Below, piece after piece: positions 24,587-31,800 of a stretch of 64,000 nt of DNA (position 1 is its first letter; every line of letters begins with the position of its first letter). The position numbers were made by a program, and so were the translations under genes. The notes beneath the pieces are model-generated. The model did no database searches and was not told the DNA's origin. It saw only the letters and a list, made by a program, of their open reading frames with translations. Source of the stretch: Prevotella sp. UBA2756 (GTDB lineage Bacteria; Bacteroidota; Bacteroidia; Bacteroidales; Bacteroidaceae); NCBI GenBank assembly GCA_002353205.1, contig DEJE01000014.1, positions 63,749-127,748 on the forward strand, given 5' to 3'.

Positions 24587-25330
24587 CTATTTCCCGAGGA
24601 ATTTCTTCCCCAGATAGGCCTGAAACGCCTCTTTGTAGTTGTCGCCGATAGGCAGATAGGTGTCGCTGTCCATGATGACGCGGTTCTTGTTCACCTCGCT
24701 GATCTTCGTCAGGTTGACGATATACGAGCGGTGGATGCGCATGAACGAGCCCTGGGGCAGACGCTCCTCCAGCTTCTTCATGCTCAGCAGCACGATGAGC
24801 GGCTTGGGCTGTCCGTCGAGGAAGATCTTCAGATATTCGCTCATCGCCTCCACATAGCGTATGTCGCTTATCGAGATGCGCACCGTCTTGTAGTCCGTCT
24901 TCAGGAACAGCGTGTCGTCGTCGGCCGCGCCCTCCGTCAGTGTCTCTGCTGTCGGCTGCGTTGTGGCGTGGCGCGCTTCGTAGATCTCCTTCACCTTCTG
25001 CGCCGCATGCTGGAAGTCCTGCAGGCCGAAGGGTTTCAGCAGGTAGTCCACGGCATCCACGCGGAAGCCCTCCACGGCATACTCCGAGTAGGCGGTGGTG
25101 AAGACCACCAGCGGTGGCACGCGGAGCGACTTCACGAAGTCCATGCCGTTGAGGTCCGGCATGTTGATGTCGATGAAGATAGCGTCGATGACCTCTCTCT
25201 CCATCACGCGCTGCGCCTCGGTGGCGCTGGGGCATACGCCCGCCAGTTCCAGGAAGCTGATCTTCCTGATGTAGGTAGCCAGCTGTTGCAGTGCCAGCGG
25301 CTCGTCGTCGATAGCCAGTACTCTGATCAT
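24587..25330 (-). CDS. LytTR-family response regulator
   Basis: 247 residues. The receiver domain (1-120) has the acidic pocket LAIDDEP, phospho-acceptor Asp in AIFIDINMPDLNG (about 55), VFTTAYSEYA and the conserved Lys in DYLLKPF. The LytTR DNA-binding domain (about 140-245) contains RISISDIRYVEAMSEYLKI and GSFMRIHRSYIVNLTKI. Its start codon overlaps the stop of the upstream sensor kinase by 4 nt, so the two are translationally coupled partners. Targets are unknown; the neighbouring SPFH/microprotein genes are candidates by proximity only. Confidence 0.95.
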   Translation of the reverse strand: MIRVLAIDDEPLALQQLATYIRKISFLELAGVCPSATEAQRVMEREVIDAIFIDINMPDLNGMDFVKSLRVPPLVVFTTAYSEYAVEGFRVDAVDYLLKPFGLQDFQHAAQKVKEIYEARHATTQPTAETLTEGAADDDTLFLKTDYKTVRISISDIRYVEAMSEYLKIFLDGQPKPLIVLLSMKKLEERLPQGSFMRIHRSYIVNLTKISEVNKNRVIMDSDTYLPIGDNYKEAFQAYLGKKFLGK

Positions 25331-26532
25331 GGTTGTTCCTCTTTTTTCTGTTCTACGTTCATCAGCGGCACCCGAAGCGTCACCTCGTAGGTGTCCTCGC
25401 CGTCGTGGATATCTAAAGTAAAGTTATTCTCATATATCAGTTCCAATCGTTGTTTCACATTGGCCAGACCCACGCCGCCCTTGTGCCCGTCGGCCGGGGT
25501 GCTGCCCGTTTCCGTCTTCCTCACCTTGCTGTTGCGGCAGTCGAAGCGCAGCCGCTGACCCTCGCAGCCCATCTTGATGTGTATGAAGCTCTTGCGGCTG
25601 TAGCTGATGCCGTGCTTGAAGGCGTTCTCCACGAACGTGATGAGCAGCAGCGGCGGGATGCCTGCATCGGGGAGAGGCTGCTCCACGTCGACGCTGATCT
25701 CCACCTCGTCGGCGCAGCGTATGCGCATCAGCTTGATATAGTTGTCGAGGAAGTTCACCTCCCGCTGCAGCGGTATCAGACTGCGGTCGCCCTCATAGAG
25801 CACGTGACGCATGATCTTCGACAGGATGAGGATCGTCTCCTGCGCCTTCGCAGGGTCGATGTCCACCAGGGCGTGGATGTTGTTCAGCGTGTTCATGAAG
25901 AAGTGGGGGTTGATCTGGTATTTCAGGTAGGCCAGCTGCTGCTCCAGACTCTTCCGCTCCAGCTCCTCCATCTTCTTGTGGTCCTGCTCGGACTTGAAGT
26001 AGTATTTCACGCCGAGGTTCATGCCCAGGATGAGGAAGAAGACGATGACGGAGAACGTGCGCTCCATCGGGATCATCGGTGGCGGACCGTCGGGGTGGGG
26101 CGGTCCGCCGCGCCTGTCGCCCCATCCCTGCTGTGGTGGCGGCGCGTCGTGATCGCTGTGGAAGGCGGGGCCGTCGTGATCGTCGCGGAAAGCGGGAGCG
26201 TCGTGCTCGTCGCCGTGGAACGGCTTCCCCTCGGGGTGCTGGCACTGCCAGAGCACGAAGACGCTCAGCAGCACGGCCACCGAGAGTGCGTAGGGCAGGC
26301 GGCGGTGGCCGTAGATGAGCATCGGGGCGATGAGGAAGTTGTGCACCACGAAGACAGCCAGGAAAACGGCCGTCAGCTGCCATGCTCCCAGCACCTCGCC
26401 CCACGGGAAGCCATCCTGGTGCTCGCCCGAGAGAGCGTGAACATAGATGGCGATGACGGGTGCGACGAACATCATCGCCCACAGTGCCAGGTAGACGATG
26501 TTCTCTTTCAAGTCAGTTCTTTTCAGTGTCAT
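25327..26532 (-). CDS. LytS/YehU-type sensor histidine kinase with His/Asp-rich loop
   Basis: A 401-residue inner-membrane sensor. Four predicted helices: three in the first 95 residues and one at about 158-178 (FSVIVFFLILGMNLGVKYYF). Between helices 3 and 4, about residues 98-155 are extremely rich in His, Asp and Pro (FHGDEHDAPAF, DDHDGPAFHSDHDAPPP), a likely extracytoplasmic metal-binding loop. The kinase region has the phospho-acceptor motif YQINPHFFMNTLNNIHAL and an ATPase domain with LITFVENAFKHGI and GVGLANVKQRL. It overlaps the LytTR regulator gene by 4 nt. Metal sensing is inference. Confidence 0.93.
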   Translation of the reverse strand: MTLKRTDLKENIVYLALWAMMFVAPVIAIYVHALSGEHQDGFPWGEVLGAWQLTAVFLAVFVVHNFLIAPMLIYGHRRLPYALSVAVLLSVFVLWQCQHPEGKPFHGDEHDAPAFRDDHDGPAFHSDHDAPPPQQGWGDRRGGPPHPDGPPPMIPMERTFSVIVFFLILGMNLGVKYYFKSEQDHKKMEELERKSLEQQLAYLKYQINPHFFMNTLNNIHALVDIDPAKAQETILILSKIMRHVLYEGDRSLIPLQREVNFLDNYIKLMRIRCADEVEISVDVEQPLPDAGIPPLLLITFVENAFKHGISYSRKSFIHIKMGCEGQRLRFDCRNSKVRKTETGSTPADGHKGGVGLANVKQRLELIYENNFTLDIHDGEDTYEVTLRVPLMNVEQKKEEQP

Positions 26533-26603
26533 GCCCTTTGTCGATTAGCGGTTTTCTACTTAGGTTGATCGTCGTGGCGTTCGCCGCCACTGAATCTCCG
26601 TTG

Positions 26604-26611
26604 CAAAGGTA
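26604..26611 (-). promoter_or_regulatory. -7 promoter element (TACCTTTG) of the two-component operon
   Basis: TACCTTTG on the minus strand, 71 nt before the ATG at 26532. Confidence 0.62.
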
Positions 26612-26686
26612 TATATATCATCAGGCGTAGCCAAAAATGTTCAGCGAACGCCGCGTTTTTTTAAGTTGACAGGGGAAAGTCGTCAG

Positions 26687-26723
26687 GTGATAGTTGATAA
26701 TTGATAGTTGATAGTTGACATTT
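26687..26723. repeat. Short tandem repeat (GATAGTT / GATAATT)
   Basis: Four to five 7-bp units (GATAGTT, GATAATT, GATAGTT, GATAGTT) precede GACATTTGATAAAT. Confidence 0.65.
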
Positions 26724-26777
26724 GATAAATATGCCCTTCTGTTATTCTGTCCTTAAAAGTTATTCTGTTAAGAGAAA

Positions 26778-26815
26778 AAAAACGGGTGGGGCATCGCTGC
26801 CGCACCCGTTCTTTC
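26778..26815 (-). terminator. Terminator of the secreted-protein/peptide operon
   Basis: ACGGGTG and GCACCCGT form the stem around GGGCATCGCTGCC; on the minus strand it is followed by TTTTTTTT. It lies about 60 nt after the 50-residue peptide stop. Confidence 0.85.
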
Positions 26816-26876
26816 ATTTAACCTCTCATTTGAGGGAAACATTATAATTGTCTAAACTAAACTCTTTATTTTTTGT

Positions 26877-27029
26877 TTAGAGATCCTCCCAGATTTCGCC
26901 GAACTTTGCGTCGACGTCGCTGCCGTCGGACGTAATATCAGTATCCATAAGGAGTGAACCTGCGAGGATGAGCTGCTCGGTGATGATAGCCTTCACCTTG
27001 ATGCTCGGGGTGATATATTCTTTCTTCAT
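26877..27029 (-). CDS. 50-residue acidic peptide of the MKKEYITPSI type
   Basis: ATG to TAA encodes 50 residues: MKKEYITPSIKVKAIITEQL, then ILAGSLLMD and an Asp-rich second half ending GEIWEDL. Short proteins with this kind of MKK-Y-P start and a central AGS motif are, from memory, frequent in Prevotella and Bacteroides and uncharacterised. There is no classical signal peptide. It lies 37 nt downstream of the cohesin-like gene, before the operon terminator, so it is probably cotranscribed. A peptide precursor (signal, bacteriocin or RiPP) is one idea, but nothing here proves it. Confidence 0.65.
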   Translation of the reverse strand: MKKEYITPSIKVKAIITEQLILAGSLLMDTDITSDGSDVDAKFGEIWEDL

Positions 27030-27066
27030 AGCTTTTACGATTTTAATTGTTGTTGACTCAGGAAAC

Positions 27067-28140
27067 TTATTTCACTACGAACTTCTTGCCGTCCTTCACG
27101 TACACGCCCTTGGTGGGGTTGTCAACGCGGACACCGTTGAGGTTGTAGATAGCACCGTCGAACTGCTCCTTCTCAACGTTCTGGATAGCGGTAGCGTCGC
27201 CGTCGAAGTCGAACTCGAGGACGTCGAAGGCCTTAGCGCTGGCGCTGGCTGTGAGGTAAGCCTTGCCTGCGGGAAGCGTAGCAGACTCTGCAGCCTTCAC
27301 GAACTTACCACCAACGAGGAAGAACTGTGTGCCGTCGCCAGTAATCGGGGTCATCTTGGTGACACCTGTCAGCAGGTTTGCATCGGGAGCGGTAGCAGAA
27401 CCAGTGGGAATCTCGTAGGTTGTTCCTGCAATACCCTTCAGGATAACACCTGTGTTAGCGGGAGCGTTCTCAACCTCTGTCAGCGTAGCCTTGCCACCCT
27501 CAGCCTTAGAAACGACGTATGCGGTCAGATCCTTAAGACCAGAGAAGTCCAGATCGGTGGTCGAGCAGATTGAGGTGTATCCGCTGGCAGCCATTGTAGC
27601 AACGAAATTTGCATACTGCGTAGTCTCAGAATCTGTAACATCCATGTCGTCGTAAGATAGTGACCCAACTTCAGTGTATCCAGCGTCAAAGGCGATCTTT
27701 CCACCACCTGTTCCAGACAAACACACTACGTCCAGCTTAATAAACCAATCTCCTTCATCTGTCGTTAATTTTGTTCCTTCGGTAAATACTGGATCAGTTT
27801 CTCCAGTATTAAAAAACAATTTTCCTACCTCAAAACTTGAATCGTAATAAAAGTCTGCATTAGGAGCATCAACATCAGGGTTCACTGTGTAAGAATCTGT
27901 AGGTACATCGCAATCTGCAACTTCACTATCTATTCCAGCTATGAAAACTCCTTCGGGGAGATCAAACGATATTCCGAAATTTTTCACTATAGGAGCATTG
28001 GCCAGATAGATATTAATTGTTTTAACCTGACCTGGTCCAATTTCCAAATCATCAGCCCAGATTCTAACCTTAGCGTCTTCTGCTGAAGCTGCAATACTAC
28101 CGAGTATTGCAACTAACGAAATAAGAAAAAACTTTTTCAT
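27067..28140 (-). CDS. Secreted protein with cohesin-like N-terminal domain and C-terminal sorting-like tail
   Basis: 357 residues. Signal peptide FFLISLVAILGSIAASAE. The region about 23-165 resembles a cohesin/carbohydrate-binding beta sandwich: KVRIWADDLEIGPGQVKTI, KNFGISFDLPEGVFI and IKLDVVCLSG. The second half (about 185-320) is a beta-rich region with LTAYVVSKAEGGKATLTEV and NTGVILKG. The end, AIYNLNGVRVDNPTKGVYV then KDGKKFVVK, is the tail shared with the LRR proteins here. The 5' half is visibly more AT-rich than the 3' half. It lies 17 nt after the dockerin-like gene, suggesting a binding pair. Confidence 0.65.
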   Translation of the reverse strand: MKKFFLISLVAILGSIAASAEDAKVRIWADDLEIGPGQVKTINIYLANAPIVKNFGISFDLPEGVFIAGIDSEVADCDVPTDSYTVNPDVDAPNADFYYDSSFEVGKLFFNTGETDPVFTEGTKLTTDEGDWFIKLDVVCLSGTGGGKIAFDAGYTEVGSLSYDDMDVTDSETTQYANFVATMAASGYTSICSTTDLDFSGLKDLTAYVVSKAEGGKATLTEVENAPANTGVILKGIAGTTYEIPTGSATAPDANLLTGVTKMTPITGDGTQFFLVGGKFVKAAESATLPAGKAYLTASASAKAFDVLEFDFDGDATAIQNVEKEQFDGAIYNLNGVRVDNPTKGVYVKDGKKFVVK

Positions 28141-28157
28141 GATGTTATTATTTTATT

Positions 28158-29084
28158 TTAAATTTTTCTGAATCTTTTCTTCTGCCATGTTCTAAACAGA
28201 GACAAATCCAATGTTGACCATTTTCCGCTTCCGTCAAAGTCAACAGAGTGCTCATTATAAGGCTCGGTGTAATTTTTTCCACGCTTTTTGGAATACACAG
28301 CAAAATCGGAAGTATCCAATGTGTTGATTAAACCATCAGCATTGAAATCACCAAAAGCATAAATGTCACCTACTGTATAAATCCTCTGGAAATTCTCCCA
28401 TCCTGGAGCAGTAGCAAACTTACCTGCAATTGTACCTAAATCGCTAGGAGCGACAGAGAGTTTGGCTTTGCTGTACAGTGTTGACGGGAAAGCACTCTTT
28501 GTCATAGTGGCGGGCTCCTCGATGTACGTGATGATCTCTGTGAGACCTGTCAGGTTAGCGAAGGCACCGTCCTCGATTGTAGTAATCGTAGTTGTGTTTT
28601 CAACCGGGTATAGGTGATCTGCTGTTCCGCTAATACCCACAGTGAGCTTGGTGATACCAGCAAGGCTGACGCCCGTCACCTTGGTCTCGAGTTTTGCTGG
28701 ATCAGCAGCGTCGTCGATAACATCGAACGTTTCGATTTTTACAACCTTTGCAGTAACGGTTCCATTCATCACGGAAAATGGGATCACCACTTCTGTAACA
28801 CCTGCATCGCAAGCCGACTTTGTGATTCCAACGACAGAGACGAAGTATTCACTTTCCTGGTTGATTGTGTTCTTCTCAATAACATTGTATACTATGACTC
28901 TGTCAGATTCAGAAACAACAAAATTTTGACCGTCTTGAAGACCTTCAGCTAACGTCTGCACGGTAGCGTTGTTCTGCTCCTGCGCCCAGTCAGGAGCCGT
29001 CATTTGCGCGTTGACACCTTGTGTCGCTGCGAAAGCCAATGCTGAAACAAAGGCGAGTTTCATAAAGTTTCTGTTCATATTCAC
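28158..29084 (-). CDS. Secreted LRR-type protein with C-terminal dockerin-like domain
   Basis: 308 residues. Signal peptide MKLAFVSALAFAATQGVNAQ. The middle (about 60-235) contains a BspA-type unit (ITTIEDGAFANLTGLTEI). The C-terminus (about 245-305) carries two calcium-loop motifs of dockerin type I: DFNADGLINTLD and DFDGSGKWSTLD, each followed by a basic helix (FAVYSKKRGKN, LFRTWQKKR). In the first loop Asp/Asn/Asp and the final Asp occupy the ligand positions. Dockerins bind cohesins; the next gene has a cohesin-like domain. That the two interact is inference. Confidence 0.72.
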   Translation of the reverse strand: MNMNRNFMKLAFVSALAFAATQGVNAQMTAPDWAQEQNNATVQTLAEGLQDGQNFVVSESDRVIVYNVIEKNTINQESEYFVSVVGITKSACDAGVTEVVIPFSVMNGTVTAKVVKIETFDVIDDAADPAKLETKVTGVSLAGITKLTVGISGTADHLYPVENTTTITTIEDGAFANLTGLTEIITYIEEPATMTKSAFPSTLYSKAKLSVAPSDLGTIAGKFATAPGWENFQRIYTVGDIYAFGDFNADGLINTLDTSDFAVYSKKRGKNYTEPYNEHSVDFDGSGKWSTLDLSLFRTWQKKRFRKI

Positions 29085-29139
29085 TTGAAATTAACGTTAA
29101 TACATTTAGATTAATTAATAGCCTAATATGTTGACGGCA

Positions 29140-29147
29140 CAAAGATA
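29140..29147 (-). promoter_or_regulatory. -7 promoter element (TATCTTTG) of the dockerin/cohesin-like operon
   Basis: TATCTTTG on the minus strand, 55 nt before the ATG at 29084. Confidence 0.6.
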
Positions 29148-29573
29148 GACATTTATTTTGAATTGTTTCCTCTTTTTTCTGTTAAAGAAGCTTAAACGGT
29201 TAATTTTTGTTTCTATTTGTGCAATCTTTTTCGATTGTAATGACTCATGCCAAACCAAGAGGTCAATTAATGACAAAAATATTCAAAAATCTGACATAAA
29301 TAAAAAATGATTACCAAACCAGCACCAGATTATTGATTTTTGGAAGATTTTTGCAGATTTTTGTCCAAAGAAGAGGCATAACTGAGCAGTTGCTTTCGAT
29401 TGTTTATTCGTTCAATAAATCGCAAAACATGAGTCGTGTTCTCAGCTTCCTTGGGTTCAACAGCCTTTCTTTACGTTCTTTGTCGTCTTTAGGCGGCCAT
29501 CTTTTTAATAGTTGATGTTTGACTCTTTTAGAATCTTGAGCATAGCTTGGTACCGGGGATCCACTATGAACTG
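29148..29573. other. AT-rich gap without a confident gene
   Basis: The left 260 nt are strongly AT-rich. From 29410 on composition is normal, and a minus-strand frame continuous with rsgA out-of-frame codons could encode a Lys/Arg-rich stretch, but it has no start of its own. Near 29544-29562 the string GGTACCGGGGATCC joins KpnI- and BamHI-like hexamers. A decayed gene is possible; I cannot identify it. Confidence 0.4.
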
Positions 29574-30572
29574 CTAAAACGCTTCGCGGTATTTGTTCTC
29601 GTCTTTGTCGGCGAGCATGGAGAGGTAGCTCTCGTAGCGCGAGGGCGCTATGGTGCCGTTGGCGAGGGCTTCCTCTACGGCGCATCCCGGCTCGTGGGTG
29701 TGCGTGCAGTTGGAGAACCGGCAGTGCTGTGCCACGTCGAAGATGTCGCGGAAGTACCCGCATATCTCCTCGGGCTCCATGTCGAAGGTCCCGAACCCCT
29801 TGATGCCCGGGGTGTCGATGAGCCATGAGTCGCCGATGGCCGTCGCGCTGCCGCTGCCGTTCGCCGTGTCGTTGGCGGGGCAGGGCAGTGGTATCATCTC
29901 GGAGAAGGTGGTGGTGTGCATGCCGGTGTTGTGCGCCTCGCTGATCTCCGCCGTGCGCAGGTTAAGCCCCGGCACGAGTCTGTTGAGGAGCGTGCTCTTC
30001 CCCACGCCGCTGTTGCCGCTGAAGAGGGTGATGCGGTGGTGGAGGAGGGGTAACAGCTCGCTGAGCCCCTCTCCGCTGACTGCCGAGATGGCGATGCACT
30101 GATACCCGATGCTCTGGTAGAGGTTGATGAGGTCGGCCTGCAGCTCCCTCGCTGCCGGTCCGAGGATGTCCGTCTTGTTGAACAGCAGCAGCACGGGTAC
30201 GCGGTACGCCTCCGCCGAAGCGAGGAAGCGGTCGATGAATGTTGTGCTTGTCTGCGGGAAGTCGACGGTGACGACGAGTGCCGCCTGGTCCACGTTGGCC
30301 GCAATGATATGGCTCTGTCGCGACTGGTTGACCGACTTCCGTATGATGTAGTTTCGTCGGTCTTCGATGTTTGTGATGAAAGCCGTCTGCTGCGCCCCCG
30401 CGTCGGCGGTGAGCTCTATGCTGACGCGGTCGCCCACAGCCACGGGGTTGGTGGCTCTGAGGTTGGTCTGCCTGACGCGGAAGTTGCCCTTCACCTTGCA
30501 CGGCAGCGCCTGGCCATCGTCGGTGAGGACGGTGTACCACGATCCGGTGTTCTTGATGACGAGCCCCTTCAC
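29574..30572 (-). CDS. rsgA: Ribosome small-subunit-dependent GTPase A
   Basis: A circularly permuted GTPase that checks late 30S maturation. 332 residues: an N-terminal OB fold (LPCKVKGNFRVRQT), then the permuted G motifs in the order G4 (LLFNKTDIL), SAVSGEG, G1 (GNSGVGKSTLLN, about 185) and G3 (LIDTPGIKGFG). The C-terminal zinc-binding region has Cys/His spacing HCRFSNCTHTHEPGC. The G4-G1-G3 order is diagnostic. It starts 2 nt after the frr stop, so the two translation factors are cotranscribed. Confidence 0.96.
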   Translation of the reverse strand: MKGLVIKNTGSWYTVLTDDGQALPCKVKGNFRVRQTNLRATNPVAVGDRVSIELTADAGAQQTAFITNIEDRRNYIIRKSVNQSRQSHIIAANVDQAALVVTVDFPQTSTTFIDRFLASAEAYRVPVLLLFNKTDILGPAARELQADLINLYQSIGYQCIAISAVSGEGLSELLPLLHHRITLFSGNSGVGKSTLLNRLVPGLNLRTAEISEAHNTGMHTTTFSEMIPLPCPANDTANGSGSATAIGDSWLIDTPGIKGFGTFDMEPEEICGYFRDIFDVAQHCRFSNCTHTHEPGCAVEEALANGTIAPSRYESYLSMLADKDENKYREAF

Positions 30573-30574
30573 GT

Positions 30575-31135
30575 CTAGACGGTCATGATTTCCTTGTTCT
30601 TCGCCTCGATGAGAGCGTCGATTTTCTTCATGAATCTGTCGTGGATCTTCTGCAGCTCGAGCTCGGCGTCTTTCTCATTGTCCTCGGAGAGGCCGTCCTT
30701 GATGGCTTTCTTCAGCCGTTCCTTGATGTCGGCGCGAACGTTGCGCACCTCCACCTTGGCTTTCTCTGCGATCTTGTTGCACTGCTTGGTGAGCTCGCGG
30801 CGTCGCTCCTCAGTGGGCTGTGGGATGTTGAGGCGTATGATCTCGCCGTTGTTCTCGGGTGTGATGCCCACGTCGCTGTCCATGATGGCCTTCTCGATGT
30901 CGCGGATGGCCTTGCGGTCCCACGGCCGTATGGCGATGGTTCGCGCGTCGGGGCATGTGACGTTGGCCACCTGGTTGAGTGGCACCTTGGAGCCGTAGGA
31001 TTCTACGCGTACGCCGTCGAGGATGGCGGCGTTGGCGCGCCCTGCGCGGATGCGGTTGAGGCTTTCGTCGAGGTAGATAGCGGCCATGTCCATGCGCTCG
31101 TCGGCCTCGCTGAGTGTTGCTTTTACGTCGATCAT
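30575..31135 (-). CDS. frr: Ribosome recycling factor
   Basis: With EF-G, RRF splits post-termination ribosomes. It has 186 residues from MIDVKATLSEADERMDMA. Family hallmarks: LNRIRAGRANAAILDGV near the start, IAIRPWDRKAIRDIEKAI, NIPQPTEERRRELTKQ and VRNVRADIKERLKKAI. The frame remains open upstream to 31450, but RRF homology begins at 31135 and a promoter lies just ahead, so I start there. It is followed by rsgA. Confidence 0.96.
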   Translation of the reverse strand: MIDVKATLSEADERMDMAAIYLDESLNRIRAGRANAAILDGVRVESYGSKVPLNQVANVTCPDARTIAIRPWDRKAIRDIEKAIMDSDVGITPENNGEIIRLNIPQPTEERRRELTKQCNKIAEKAKVEVRNVRADIKERLKKAIKDGLSEDNEKDAELELQKIHDRFMKKIDALIEAKNKEIMTV

Positions 31136-31172
31136 ATTGCTGTTGTTTGAGGTTATTGCTTCGTTTGACGGG

Positions 31173-31180
31173 CAAATATA
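31173..31180 (-). promoter_or_regulatory. -7 promoter element (TATATTTG) of frr-rsgA
   Basis: TATATTTG on the minus strand, 37 nt before the frr ATG. Confidence 0.65.
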
Positions 31181-31226
31181 ATGAGTTTTTTTGAAATGAG
31201 CAACAAAAAAGGGAAAAAAATATAGA

Positions 31227-31309
31227 GACCCCCTCCAAACCTCCCCGAGGGGAGGCTTTCTAAAAGCAGGGCTATACTCTCTCCCCCTCGGGGGAGGCGG
31301 AGGGGGGCC
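31227..31309. repeat. GC-rich palindromic repeat pair (CCTCCCCGAGGGGAGG type)
   Basis: CCTCCCCGAGGGGAGG at 31240-31255 and CTCCCCCTCGGGGGAG at 31281-31296 are each self-complementary. The second belongs to an inverted copy (31283-31309) of the block found at 31693-31721. Confidence 0.75.
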
Positions 31310-31365
31310 TGTCCCTCTCTTTGTCAATTTCTTTGAGCGGAAATTTTTGCAGGGATTTTTGATCG

Positions 31366-31643
31366 TTTTAGAGAGACGAATCGTTTGGAGACGGTAAAAG
31401 AATTGAACAAAATGGCGGATTTTTTCGGTCTGATTTTCAAAATGCGTCATTTTACACTCCGAAATGACGCATTCTGCGCTTCAAAATGACGCATTCTGCA
31501 ACGCAAAATGGCCCATTCTGGAGTTCAGAATGAGCCATTTTGGAAATGGGGAAAATGTAAAGAAAAGACAAGGTGCTTGTTTTCAGTGTGTTACAACTTC
31601 CGCGAGAATCGCTCGGATTCGGCCGTTGGATTTTAATTTCAGA
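31366..31643 (+). repeat. 278-bp palindrome-rich dispersed repeat, copy A
   Basis: Homologous without net length change to the inverse of 59534-59812. The right 212 bp (31432-31643) align with no indel. It contains modules such as AATGACGCATTCTGC and the hairpin AAAATGGCCCATTCT / AGAATGAGCCATTTT, then a unique part ACAACTTCCGCGAGAATCGC. A plus-strand frame (about 31464-31682) encodes AKWPILEFRMSHFG and NVKKRQGACFQ, similar to that of copy B. It may be a MITE-like element, an RNA element, or a short gene. Confidence 0.8.
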
Positions 31644-31685
31644 ATTTTGCAAGCACAGAGGGGTAAAACGAGGGTTTTGTAAAGG

Positions 31686-31771
31686 AAATTCAGGCCCCCT
31701 CCTGGCCTCCCCGAGGGGAGGAATTGAAAGTCCCCCGTTCGGGCGAATTTGCAAAATCGCTCGAACGGGGG
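31686..31771. repeat. GC-rich repeat block and adjacent hairpin
   Basis: GGCCCCCTCCTGG-CCTCCCCGAGGGG at 31693-31721 resembles the block near 31283-31309 in inverted orientation. Next to it CCCCCGTTCG-GGCGA and TCGC-TCGAACGGGGG (31732-31771) form a long stem. Confidence 0.7.
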
Positions 31772-31800
31772 CATGTTCAGTTGGCTTTGGCTATTGTCTA

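Larger units (their letters stand above)
26612..26876. other. Intergenic region with repeats and terminator
   Basis: It holds GATAGTTGATA-type short repeats at about 26687-26723 and the terminator at 26778-26815. No gene is seen. Confidence 0.6.
31181..31800. other. Repeat-rich 620-bp gap between frr and cdsA
   Basis: It contains GC-rich palindromic repeats on both sides of a 278-bp dispersed repeat. No gene of known type is supported, though the dispersed repeat has an open short frame (see its entry). Confidence 0.7.

Noticed and set aside
29333..29515. 60-codon plus-strand frame in the AT-rich gap
   Set aside because: No promoter, ribosome-binding site or recognisable sequence; Ser/Leu-rich by chance.
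31366..31643. Dispersed repeat as an insertion sequence
   Set aside because: No transposase-size frame and no target-site duplication can be recognised at either copy.
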